This document shows, piece by piece, positions 26,816 to 37,645 of a stretch of DNA of 64,000 bases. Location of the stretch: assembly GCA_011634665.1 (NCBI GenBank), contig WAEK01000010.1, positions 1,756,001 through 1,820,000 on the forward strand. Reading direction: 5' to 3'. Within the stretch, counting starts at the first letter, position 1, and the number at the start of each line of letters is the position of its first letter. Source of the stretch: Mortierella sp. BCC40632 (taxonomy: Eukaryota; Mortierellomycota; Mortierellomycetes; Mortierellales; Mortierellaceae). Both the position numbers and the translations under genes were made by a program. The notes beneath the pieces are model-generated. The model was not told the origin of the DNA. It made no database searches and saw nothing but the letters and a program-made list of their open reading frames with translations.

Positions 26816-26825
26816 CCTTTTTATA
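26816..26825 (-). promoter_or_regulatory. Candidate TATA box for the LUD-domain gene
   Basis: The minus strand reads TATAAAAAGG, 135-145 bases before the LUD start codon, with a GA-rich (sense CT-rich) stretch between. Confidence 0.45.
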
Positions 26826-27019
26826 CAAAGGAATAACGCTCGTCCTCTTTTCTGTTTCTCTTAGTGTGAGTTCGTATCTCACTCCCTTTTTTTTTCCCAC
26901 TGTTTCTCGTGCATAGTCGAGCAATGGCCTCCTCTGGACCTCTATCTCTCTCTATCTCTGCTCCTTTTGATCAAGAACAAAGCCACGCCCACGCCACCGG
27001 CGGGCTTATAAATAAATAC

Positions 27020-28585
27020 ATCGCGCAATCCTTGTGGATGTCGTACAAATTCGCCCAACCCCAAAAGGACAGTGGAGAGAGGGAGAGAGGGAGAGAGGAG
27101 AGGGGTTCGTTTTTCATCCTTCTTTTTCATCCTTTCTTCCTTCCTTCTCTCTCTCTCTTCCTTTACAACATGCCCTTTTCACGCGTAGTCGCAGAAGAGT
27201 TGGTAATCGGGCTGATAGTGATATCCTAGGTTTCAGGGTGACGCATCCATCCGGAAAAACAAACACCATGGATCAGCAATCAAGCGAAATTGGTACCATC
27301 AAGAGCAATGTTTGTCATAATGGTGTTTTGATAGGGGAGAAAGTAAGAGAGTGAGAGGCAGATGATAGTTTGGTGAATGAGAAGAAAGAGAAAAAAGGCG
27401 ACAACCATACACATGCGCACGCACACATGTACACAAGAACGAGTATCATTAACATTAATCTATGCAGGGAAGGATGAAAGGAATGAGAAGGCCCTGCAAT
27501 CGCCAAAAAATAAAGTGTTGTCCCTTTTCCTAGTCCTATTTTTTCTTTTCTTTTCTTTTTGTCTTTAGACATCCAACAAGAGACGGACGGGATCCTCAAT
27601 GACCTCCTTGAGCTTGACCAAGAAAGTAGTGGCCTCACGTCCATCAATGATACGGTGGTCGTACGTAAGAGCAATGTACATCATGGGACGGATCTCGACC
27701 TTGCCATTGATCGCCACGGGTCTCTCCTTGATGGCGTGCATTCCCAGAATGGCGCTCTGAGGCATATTAATAATGGGGGTGCCCATCATCGAACCAAACA
27801 CTCCTCCGTTCGAGATGGTGAACGTACCACCGCTCAAGTCCTCAATGGCGATCTGGCCTTCACGGGCCTTGGCTCCGTAGTTGGCAATGCTCTTCTCCAC
27901 TTCGACAAAGCTGAGGCTCTCGGCATTGCGGATCACAGGGGTGACGAGACCCTTGGGAGTGGCAACAGCGACAGAGACATCGACATAGTCGTTAAAGATA
28001 ATGTTGTCGCCCTCGACTCTGGCATTGACGGCGGGGAGCTCCTTGAGAGCGTGGCAAGAGGCCTTGACAAAGGCCGACATGAATCCAAGCTTCACGTTGT
28101 GCTTCTTCAAGACGGAATCCTTGTATTTGTTGCGGAGGTTCATCAAGTTGGACATGTCAACCTCGTTGAAGGTGGTGAGCGATGCGGCGGTCTCCTGGGA
28201 CTGCTTCAGACGCTTGGCGATGGTCTGACGCATGCGGTTCATCTTGACTGCGCGCTCCTCACGGCTAAAGGCGACAGGGGCAGAGGTCTCGAGTCCGGAG
28301 ACGGAGCTGCGGCCTTGGGGTCTCAGCTATGGCCACAGAGAAACCAACAAGAAAGCGTTGACGCATTTGCATGTTCTGAATCCTAGCGGATAAAGTTCAT
28401 GACATTTGTGCACGGGACGAAAGGACAGGTGTGTTGGATGGGGTGGAGTGAGAGCAGTAGTGGCATGGGTGAAGGACTGAAAAAAGAGAGAAAGGCATTT
28501 CCGCGATTTGTCTTTGGTATTGAAGTCGAGTTCGAAGATATCAGCACCGACAGCAACAGGGTTACCCTTGTCAGCAATTGATGAT
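27020..28585 (-). pseudogene. Partial, decayed duplicate of KGD2 (2-oxoglutarate dehydrogenase E2)
   Basis: The block matches 35909..37645 around the intact KGD2 gene. Positions 27565..28290 carry the catalytic domain (225 in-frame residues ending LLLDV, with DHRIIDG) and are collinear with 36484..37209, almost base for base. A deletion of about 134 bases then removes the Lys/Pro/Glu-rich linker and breaks the frame relative to the upstream splice phase. The adjoining copy of lipoyl exon 5 (about 28480-28585) has lost its GTAAG donor, and exons 1-4 (mitochondrial leader and lipoyl lysine) are absent. It cannot make a normal E2. A truncated catalytic fragment from an internal Met is conceivable but unproven. 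Confidence 0.85.
27020..28585. repeat. Segmental duplication, copy 1
   Basis: This is the direct-repeat partner of 35909..37645. The outer flank (27020-27540) is recognisably similar but carries many substitutions and small indels, while the coding part is nearly identical. The spacing between copies is about 8.9 kb. Confidence 0.8.
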
Positions 28586-29330
28586 TCGGTCCTCTATTAA
28601 AGATATTCAGATTTCCTGCAAGTGTTTGTCGATAGTAGAGTGAAGAGTCATCATGTTGCTTTGATTGTCGATTGTCTGGGATGATTGATGCCAAGCAAGA
28701 GCCCGGTTGTCAAGTCGAATTGGGTGTTGACGGTCCAACCTTGAAGAAATTCTTGATCTTCTACCTCGGATTCTTATCCCAGAACACGAATGAGATCACC
28801 AAATCCTGCTGTCGACGAAGCATTGAAGTAGAGCCCTCAGTGCTGAGACTAGAACTCGCGTGTCTTTTCACAACCTTAAAAAGTGAGAAAAGTGGATGGA
28901 TATTAGAATTGTAGTAGGGAAGTGTGGAGATGGTCAAACACTTTTAAACTGACAGAACTCACCCAAAACACTAAAAACGGATAACTGGATGATTGTTTTC
29001 TTTGACCATGTCAAGAATAGACTATGCCGCAAGATTCCTTGACGCTGAGCTAGGGTCTGGAAGATACATGAGCAGGAGACCAGGTCGAGTGTCTGCAGGC
29101 TGGTCAAATAGACGGCGCCAAGCTCCTAGTATGCCTCGAATCTGCCTAGTGGGGATGCTAAGATGTTTCTCGCCCTCCATAGACGCGCCGAGAAAGCCGA
29201 CGAATGGTCCTGGTGCAAAGAACTTCTCCCTGATTGGTATGATGTCGGCATGGAGGTCGCCTTGCATGAGAAGAAAGAGTGCAATGTTAAAACCATAAAA
29301 AAAAACAACAAAAAAGACATTAGAGGCAAG
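28586..29330. other. Unassigned island sequence with gene debris
   Basis: Between the KGD2 copy and the first nuclease-like module. It contains a minus-strand exon-like fragment (29022..29287, listed separately). Around 28680-28910 open frames on both strands look like decayed coding sequence but are broken by stops. I cannot assign a family. Confidence 0.4.
29022..29287 (-). pseudogene. Orphan exon-like fragment of unknown gene
   Basis: An open minus-strand frame encodes about 80 residues of normal, non-repetitive composition (GDLHADIIPIREKFFAPGPF, then ASMEGEKHLSIP and GLLLMYLPDP). It is preceded in its own sense by a plausible acceptor (TCATGCAAG) and ends in a stop. No neighbouring exons are found on either side. 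It looks like a remnant of a gene interrupted by rearrangement of the island. I do not recognise the family. Confidence 0.35.
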
Positions 29331-29799
29331 AGAACATCACGAGTGATCTTATACCAGATAGTGGCGTACTGGGACGAGAGCCATCCAAATGAGAACCAGG
29401 AAGTAGAGTTAATGAACGAGAAGGCGCAGGAGCATGAGATAAAAAAAGAATAATAATAAGGTTAGTGGGTGAATAAGCTCATGCTGGCAGGGTCAATGAG
29501 CAAGGCGCGTCTTCTGCATTAATGAGCCTCAAGAGAGACGTCATCACTTCATCTTTAGCCTCATGTTCATTATTTACACCCACTCCCCTCATCATTGTCC
29601 TTCTCTGTCCCTTTCTTATCATTCTTACTTCCTCTGCTGTCTCTTTATTCTCGTGATTATCACCTACTCCTCCTCCCCGCTCTCTCTCTCTATCTCCCGG
29701 TCTCGGTCTCTGTCGGTCTCGGTCTCTCTCTTTCTCTGTTTCCAGGTACTTTTGAATATGAATGCACACCTTCCTCCAGTTCCAATCTTGTATTTTGTC

Positions 29800-30720
29800 G
29801 TGTCGAGTTTACCATCATGCAGCCTCTGCGTCTGCTTGATGAAGGGATCCCTTCACCTGCACTGGTGTCGCGGTTCAAGGTAGTGGTCCTCAGCTGAAAT
29901 CCGCATTGAGAGTAAGCGAGAGGTTGTTTTTTTTGTTTCTTTTCGTGTCAAGTTTACCATCATACAGCCTCTGTGTCTGCTTGATGAAGGGATCCCTTCA
30001 CCCGTACCTGGTGTTGCGGTTCAAGGTAGTGATCCTCAGCTGAAATCCACATTGAAAGTAGGCGAGGTTTTTTTTTGATTTTCAGTCTCAATCTTCATGT
30101 TTCTTTTCGTGTCAAGTTTACCACCACGCAGAATATGCTTCTGCTTGATGAAGGGGTTCCTTCACCCGCACTGGTGCTGGAGTTCAAGGTAGTGATCCTC
30201 AGCCAAAATCCGCATTGAAATTAGGCGAGGTTTTTTATTTGATTTTCAGTTTCAATCTTTATGTTTCTTTTCGTGTCAAGTTTACCATCACGCAGAATCT
30301 GCTTCTGCTTGATGAAGGGGTTCCTTCACCCGCACTGGTGCTGGAGTTCAAGGTAGTGATCCTCAGCCAAAATCCGCATTGAAATTAGGCGAGGTTTTTA
30401 TTTGATTTTCAGTCTCAATCTTCATGTTTCTTTTCGTGTCAAGTTTACCATCACGCAGAATCTGCTTCTGCTTGATGAAGGGGTTCCTTCACCCGCACTG
30501 GTGCTGGAGTTCAAGGTAGTGATCCTCAGCCAAAATCCGCATTGAAATTAGGCGAGGTTTTTTATTTGATTTTCAGTTTCAATCTTTATGTTTCTTTTCG
30601 TGTCAAGTTTACCACCACGCAGAATCTGCTTCTGCTTGATGAAGGGGTTCCTACACCCGCACTGGTGTTGCAGTTTATGGTAGTGATCCTCAGCCAAAAT
30701 CCACATTGAAAATGGGCTTG
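29800..30720. repeat. Tandem array of about six 146-164 bp units
   Basis: Units begin with GTGTCAAGTTTACC at about 29800 (variant), 29946, 30109, 30273, 30436 and 30600, so four of the five spacings are 163-164 bases. The middle units are almost identical; the first and last are divergent. Each carries GATGAAGGGGTTCCTTCACC and GTAGTGATCCTCAGC cores. One plus frame in each unit stays open for roughly 30 codons ending near FKVVILS, so the unit may derive from a duplicated exon. Two related, diverged units occur at about 33710-33960. Confidence 0.85.
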
Positions 30721-30939
30721 GTTTTTCAATTTTGTGTCGTTTCGTGTGATTCTGTTGCAGTATTACTTTGTTATCGAGCAGGTTTTGTTAAAGGGGTTCC
30801 TTCCGAAGATTTCATGCTTATTACTTTATCATTGTCAAGCGTTCTGGGCCAAGGCCAGCGAACAGGGAGTGAGAGTATTCTAGGAATCGTACTCGTAGCT
30901 GATGGCTCTTTCTCGCTCATCTCATATAGCGAAGCAGTA

Positions 30940-33125
30940 ATGGTGTACCCAACCTACCGATCCAGAGGCGTCAATATCTCCAACCTTGACAACGTTTCAG
31001 GGTTCTTTAACAGAAACCCGCCCGAGGACTGGACACCTATCAAATTCGCCCATGATCCTGAAACCCATTCGCTCGATGTTTTCTTGAATGGCCTCAAGGC
31101 CATCAAGGAAATGGGGCGGCGTCCATATAATGCGTACGCTGGCGAGTGTTATCAGTGGATGGGAAAGAATCAGGATGACAATCGTAAAGGAAGCAAAATC
31201 CATCTTGGAAGCAAAGCTTACCAGATGGATTCGGTATCGAAAAGATACACGAACCAGAGACACGCTCGAATCTCATGATTTGGATCAGGCACAAACAGCC
31301 ATGTCACTGAATCTAGTCAAGATTCAATTCGATGTTGAAGGCACAGGTATGCTATGCTCCTCTACAAAGCCATTCGCTGACACTTTCGCTGCGAAATTCA
31401 CGACTAAACAGAAATGTGTTTCAAACACCTCAAGCATTAAGTCTGCGAACAAAGACCATGCTAAGAGATCTAGGACTAACTCTAAAAACACCCATTTGCT
31501 TTAGAGTCAACCCAGAACCTCAGTCGACTTAAACGATCATCTGCAGAAGTCCTCCTTGATCTGGAGAGTACGAGTGCTCCAGACAAGGAACGACCAATCA
31601 AAAAAGTTGCATTCCGGGATGACGTGTTTTCGTCTGATGGCGGGAGCGACTACTTGGATTCCAACCCATCTTCGGCAAGATCATCACTCAACTCCATCGA
31701 CTTCAAGTACATTGATCACTTGGTTGGACCAGGCAAAATATCGTCTCGACTCACTACAGGTAGTCAGCTTATTCTAAGAGAGACCAATATCTCGGAAACG
31801 GCGATGCACGCTCGCCGCAACATTCTCAAGAAACAAAGTGAAGTTGTGGATGTGTCTGATCTCTTGTAAGTGACTGTCACATGCCAATGACAGGTTGAAA
31901 AGTCATCTTGCGCTTTTTCTCATATTTGTTCTTTTATCTGGACACTAGGACCATCAACTTCATCTTTGATGCGGAATTCTTGAGGAAGCACCTCCCAGCA
32001 ACCATCTCTGAGTCTCTCCTAAGCATAACTGTGCCTAAACCGACGGCTAGCGAATTGATGCTTCTAATGGAGTTTTCTATTTTTGCGGCAACCCACTCGT
32101 ATCAGGAAGCAAGGAGACATCTAAGAGTAAAGACCCAGCGATCAGAGGATTGCGTCGTCGCTACCATCCTTCGACATTACAGTGAGAGGCCAGGACTTTG
32201 GAAACAAGTTTCTTCGTATCCTGCTTCTCTGTCACCTATGAGCCAGAACGAAGATACTTACACCCAAAGTTTAGTCAAAAGTATCATTTTTGGCATCGTT
32301 GAAGATTTGGATATTGTCGATCACTGGTATGATGGAAAATGTATGACTGATGGCGTCTTGGTTTGTATAGCGTCCGTATAGTAACTTGGTTTGATTTTGT
32401 TGGTCAACACTAGGAGCCGCGACCCACTGCCAACTCCCAATGGTTTTGAGGAACAGTATTTTCCCGATTACTTTGCGGAATTCGACGGCCTGCCTCTGTT
32501 CGTAGCAGAGATCAAGAAACCTGGTGCAGTAGACGACAATCTTGAAGGAGATAAGCGAAAAGTGCCGTGTATGATGAAACTGATTCTGGATGCCTTACTT
32601 AATGTTGGTGTTTCAGCTCCCTCTGTGCTTGGACTTCGGATCAAAGGTAAGGCACCATATGGTACTGTTTTTTTTAGTGTGCTCACATTGCAGTGAAGTC
32701 ATCTGACTCTTTATCAGACTCCCAATGCGAGGTTTCCACGATCTCCTTGGACAACGAAGCTCTCTACATTCATAGGATAATAGGAGTATTTGAGCTGCCT
32801 AAAAACAATCTTCAGTTAGGCTTGCTCGGCCCCGCAATTGGCCCTTTGAAGTTTGCTCGCGTAAGTGATGGTACGCTATATCGTTTTGATACTCTTATTA
32901 TTGAATAGCCAATCTAACACGTTTTCATGTATTCATCATGAGTAGGATGTAGTTATGAAAACGGTCAACTTTATTACTGCCCACCGCGGCGATAAGCGCA
33001 AGAAAGATAAATGGCGTCGACCATCATATTATGTCAAAGGCAACCGCATTCCTATCCCAAAAGAAACAAATGGGCAGGAAGATGCGACACAGGATGAATC
33101 ACCAAAAAAAAGCAATGCCTTGTAA
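30940..33125 (+). pseudogene. Uncharacterised gene with PD-(D/E)XK-nuclease-like signature, one frameshift
   Basis: Exons as read: 30940..31346, 31505..31865, 31949..32326, 32414..32646, 32718..32860 and 32946..33125 (TAA). All junctions after exon 1 keep one frame with good GT-AG sites, giving about 430 residues. Exon 1 starts MVYPTYRSRGVNISNLDNVS, but the frame must shift by one base near 31150-31175 to meet exon 2. The last-but-one segment has FPDYFAEFDG...FVAEIKKPGA followed by a helix, matching the D-x(n)-E-x-K pattern and beta-beta-alpha order of the PD-(D/E)XK nuclease fold. Function is unknown. The frameshift could be real decay or a sequence error. A decayed sister copy lies downstream. 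Confidence 0.6.
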
Positions 33126-33330
33126 ATAGATGGAAAATTTCCATATGCACTTTGCTTTGTTGCCATTACATACTCCAACAAGCTCTCTCAGCCCCACTCT
33201 TACTAGCAATCCCACTCCCTTTTTTCCTAGCAATCCCATCCCGCTCTTTTTAATACCCTCCTACGCTTACTAGCAATTTATTCTCGCATTATCGCAATAA
33301 TAAAAAAAAAAAAAAAAAAAAAGATAGAGA
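33126..33330. other. Junction between modules A and B
   Basis: After the module A stop codon comes an AT-rich stretch with TACTAGCAATCCCA-type short repeats, an A-run of about 20 at 33301 and then the module B edge. The A-run at the seam may mark an ancient retro-insertion or simply be one of the many homopolymers here. Confidence 0.4.
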
Positions 33331-34144
33331 TAGAGACAAGAGAGCGGCACGAATGAACTCATACCAGACAGTGTGGCGTACTGGGACGAGAGTCATCTGA
33401 GTGAGAACCAGGAAATGAAGTCAATGAACGGAAGGCGCAGGAGCAAGCAGAGAAAAAATAAGGTTAGCGGGTGAATAAGCTCATGCTAGCAGGTTCAATC
33501 AACCAGGCGCGACTTCTGCATTGCCATGTGGCAAAGGGCGCTTGGACAATGACATCTTGGGAGGAGCCTCTAGGAAAGAAGTTAGTAATATAATCACCAT
33601 CGCTTTATCTTAATCCTCCTCTGATTTTGCACCGATTCTACTCATTGTTGTCCTTTTCTTTAATACGAATGCGCACCTTCCTCCAGTCCAATCTCAGTCT
33701 TGCGTTTCTCCGTGGCAACTTGACATCATGCAGCCTCTACTCGATGAAAGGGTTCCTTCACCCGCACAGGTGTTGGAGCTCAAGGTAGTGGCCGTCAGCC
33801 GAAATTCGAACTGAAAGTAGGCTAGGGTATTGTGTTTCTTCGTGCCAACTCTACCATCATGCCGTATCTACTTGATGAAGGAATTTCTTCACCCGCACTG
33901 GTACTGGAGTTCAAAGTAGTAACCCGTAGCCAAAATCCACCTTGAAAATAGGCGAGGGTTTTCAACTTTGTGCCTTTTGATATCATTCCGATGCCATACT
34001 ACTTTGTTATCACGCAGATTTTGTTTGATAAAATGATTCCATCCAAAGATACCGTGCTTTTTATTTATCATTACAAAGCACTCTGGACCAAAGTCAGCGA
34101 ACAAGGAATGAAGTTATTGTAGGCATCAAACTCATAACCAATGG

Positions 34145-34185
<41 letters not shown>

Positions 34186-35630
34186 GCACACACACACTCA
34201 CACACACATCCTATGTAGGGAGGCAATAATGGTGTATCCAACTTAAAGAGACAAATATGTCATTATCTTTAACTTTGGAAACGTTTCTGGATTCTTCGAC
34301 GGAGACCCACCTGCGAACCGGAGACCTTAAATTTGCCCATGATCCCGAAAATCTTTCGCTTGATGATTTCACGAATGGCCTCAAGGCTATCAAGGAAATG
34401 GGGCGACATCCACATAATGCGTACGCTGGCGGGTGCTATCGGTGAATGAGAAAGAATAAAAAACGGCACTCACGTAACGGAGGAAAAGTCCATCTCGGAA
34501 GCAAAGCTTGCCAGGCGGAGTCGGTATCGAAAAGATATACAGACTAAAGACACATTTGAGTCCCATGATGTGGATCAGATGCAGACGACCAAGTTGGGAT
34601 CTGGTTGAGAGTGTATACAATGTTGAAAGCAAAAGTATGTTGCGTTCTTATGCAAAGTCATTCGCCGTGACTATCGCTGCAAAATACCCGGATGAACAGA
34701 AATGTGTTTCCAACACCTCCACAAGTTCCAAGTCTGCGAATAAGGACCATATGCAGAGGTCTAAGGCTAACTGTAAAAGTATTAGTTTACATCAAAGTCA
34801 AATAAAAAGCTTAGTCGACCTAAGGGATTGTCTGTAAAAGTCACCCTTGAGCTAGAGAGTGCAAGTGTTCCAGACCAGGAACAACCCACCAAAGAAAGCA
34901 GCATTCCAGGTCAAGATCATAATCTACCATCTTTTTCACTCTCTCATACTAAAAGGCTACCCTCTCTAGCTACTTTGAACAGATATGTAGTATCGATCCC
35001 TCGATACCTTTATACGGAAGGCAGGGATCAGGATCTACTTCTAATTAGCGGGGCTTCTTCAGATGTAAGTATGAGAATCGGAGAAAAAGTGGAAGATTAG
35101 ACAAAGAACGCTCCTGAATGGCTCGCTTTGGGTAGCCGTTAAGCCAAGCTTCCCTCTAGTCGATATGCAATGGCTTTACAGACCTATCCCAGTTTGGTCC
35201 GCACATGGATCCATGCCTCAGGATTCCTTTATTGATGGCCCCTTCCATCCATAAATCCTCTATCTATAGGATCAAGAAAGTCCAGAATTTTTTATCTTAG
35301 TAGCCCCTGTCAATAGATCCCTGTAGTCATCCCTTCCCCGTTCTCGTAAGCCATTAGCATCTCATTCCTTGACCTAGTACTCTTGAGAGTAAAGGAGTAG
35401 ATATTGATTAGAAGCACCTGTCCTTAGATTCTACATGGCAACACATAAAGTCTGGTCAAAAGCTTCATCTTTGGCATAGCTGGATTTGGATGTTGTCAAT
35501 CGCTGGAATGATGGAAAAATATATGGCTAATGACATCTTACTTTGTATAAGCACCCATAGAGTAACTTGGTTTGATTTTATGGCTCATACTAGGAGCCGC
35601 AACGATAAGTGCAAAAAAAAAAAAAAAGGC
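33331..35630 (+). pseudogene. Repeat module B: decayed second copy of the nuclease-like module
   Basis: The same order as module A is recognisable. The edge starts at about 33353 and two 163-bp-like units lie at about 33710-33960. The exon 1 counterpart at about 34231-34600 has KFAHDPEN...FTNGLKAIKEMGR but stop codons in frame, and the exon 2 counterpart is at about 34640-34920. An exon 3/intron/exon 4 border at about 35440-35605 jumps directly into the GDKRK end. A CT/CA microsatellite (about 34148-34208) sits in the leader. About 500 bases (34920-35440) have no counterpart. It cannot encode an intact protein. Confidence 0.6.
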
Positions 35631-35760
35631 AGAAGCTCTTGTCTTATCTGATCACAATAGGCACCATTACTGTTGAAGTATTCACAGTTTCTGTTGGCCA
35701 GGATCTCTTTTTTCAATAGACTTCGACAGTTTATCGTTGGAGCTCGGCTACACAACCATG

Positions 35761-35791
<31 letters not shown>

Positions 35792-36483
35792 AGATCTACA
35801 TTATCAAACTCCCTCTCCCTGGTTAGAAACACGAGTTTGGTGGCAATCTCGGTTAACTCTAGTCACTCTTTCCAACCCTCTCTCTTTTCTACCTCCAACA
35901 CCCAAGCAATCGCACAATCCTTGAGGATGTCGTACGAATTCGCCCAACCTTAAAAGGACGGTGAAGAGCGGGGAGGGGGGAGACCCATTTCACTCTCACC
36001 TCTTTCATCCTTCCTTCGCTCCTTCTCCTTCTTCCTTTAACATGTCCCCTTCCTTCCGCGTAGTCGCAGAAGAGTTGGTAATCAGACCGATAGTGATATC
36101 CTAGGTTTCAGGGTGACGCATCCACCTCGATACACGAACAGCCAGGCGAAATTGGTAATATCCAGAGCAGCATTTGTCATAATGGTGCTTTAATAGAGGT
36201 GTGAGAGTGTGAGAGTGTGAGCTGAGGATAACTTGGTGAAAGAAAAGAAAGTGAAAAAGGCGACAACCATACACATGCGCACGCACACATGTACACAAAA
36301 ACGAGTATCATTAATCTATGCAGAGAAGGATGAAAGGAATGAAGAGACGAAAAGAGAAAAAGAATAGAAAAGAATAGTTCTATGAAAAAGAGAGAGACTC
36401 TCCTATCCATATCCTGCAACGGCCGGAAAAAAAGTGTTGTCCCTTTTCCTAGTCCTATTTTTTCTTTTCTTTTCTTTTTGTCT
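35631..36483. other. Spacer and left flank of the KGD2 duplication, copy 2
   Basis: A T29 run at 35761..35789 is followed by sequence that from about 35909 matches the flank of copy 1. The part next to 36483 is the KGD2 3' untranslated region in its own sense. No additional gene is seen. Confidence 0.5.
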
Positions 36484-37645
36484 TTAGACATCCAACAAGA
36501 GACGGACGGGATCCTCAATGACCTCCTTGAGCTTGACCAAGAAAGTAGTGGCCTCACGTCCATCAATGATACGGTGGTCGTACGTAAGAGCAATGTACAT
36601 CATGGGACGGATCTCGACCTTGCCATTGATCGCCACGGGTCTCTCCTTGATGGCGTGCATTCCCAGAATGGCGCTCTGAGGCATATTAATAATGGGGGTG
36701 CCCATCATCGAACCAAACACTCCTCCGTTCGAGATGGTGAACGTACCACCGCTCAAGTCCTCAATGGCGATCTGGCCTTCACGGGCCTTGGCTCCGTAGT
36801 TGGCAATGCTCTTCTCCACTTCGACAAAGCTGAGGCTCTCGGCATTGCGGATCACAGGGGTGACGAGACCCTTGGGAGTGGCAACAGCGACAGAGACATC
36901 GACATAGTCGTTAAAGATAATGTTGTCGCCCTCGACTCTGGCATTGACGGCGGGGAGCTCCTTGAGAGCGTGGCAAGAGGCCTTGACAAAGGCCGACATG
37001 AATCCAAGCTTCACGTTGTGCTTCTTCAAGACGGAATCCTTGTATTTGTTGCGGAGGTTCATCAAGTTGGACATGTCAACCTCGTTGAAGGTGGTGAGCG
37101 ATGCGGCGGTCTCCTGGGACTGCTTCAGACGCTTGGCGATGGTCTGACGCATGCGGTTCATCTTGACTGCGCGCTCCTCACGGCTAAAGGCGACAGGGGC
37201 AGAGGTCTCGAGTTCGGAGACGGGGGCGGCGGCCTTGGGGGCAGCAGGGGCAGGCTTGGTCTCCTCCTTCTTGGCCTCAACCTTCTTGGGCTCCTCCTTC
37301 TTGGGTTCCTCCTTCTTGGTCTCGGCCTTCTTGGGGGCCTCAGCCTTGGGGGCCTCCTTCTTGGGGGCAGCAGCCTCGGCTATGACCACAGGGAAATCAA
37401 AAGAAAGCGTTGATGGAAATGCGTATTCGGATGAGATTTGGATCCCAGCGGATAAAGTTCAAAAAGGCTCTGCGGTCCGTTCATGACGTTTGTGCACGGG
37501 ACGGAAGGACGGGATGGGTTGGATAGGCGGAATGGGGACGGTGGTGGTGAAAGTGAAGGATTGAGAGAAGAGAGAGGTGTTTCCGCGACTTACCCTTTGC
37601 GTCCAAGTCGAGCTTGAAGAGATCGGCGCCGACGGCGACGGTGTC
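35909..37645. repeat. Segmental duplication, copy 2 (contains the end of KGD2)
   Basis: Partner of 27020..28585. It contains exon 6 of the intact KGD2 gene, the intron before it and part of exon 5, plus about 570 bases of 3' flank. Flank identity to copy 1 is visibly lower than in exon 6. Confidence 0.8.

Larger units (their letters stand above)
29331..33320 (+). mobile_element. Repeat module A: direct-repeat edge, 163-bp array and nuclease-like gene
   Basis: The left edge (from about 29331, with GTGGCGTACTGGGACGAGAG at about 29363) recurs at about 33372, just after a run of about 20 A at 33301. The two modules are arranged head to tail, about 4.0 kb apart. Order in the module: edge sequence, 163-bp tandem array, then a six-exon gene. 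No terminal inverted repeats, transposase or reverse transcriptase are visible, so mobility is inferred only from the duplicated layout and the A-rich junctions. Confidence 0.4.

Noticed and set aside
29800..30720. CRISPR-like array
   Set aside because: Units are about 163 bases and contiguous, without short repeats alternating with unique spacers, and the organism is a fungus.
30706..30939. Earlier start for the nuclease-like gene at 30706
   Set aside because: The frame is open from there but overlaps the last tandem unit. The ATG at 30940 is the first after the repeat, and the module B counterpart also has an ATG at the matching place.
36382..37413. A 343-codon plus-strand frame over KGD2, with a similar one over the duplicate at 27559-28386
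   Set aside because: They lie antisense to a well-supported catalytic domain and are open only because of its codon use. Both copies share it because the DNA is the same.
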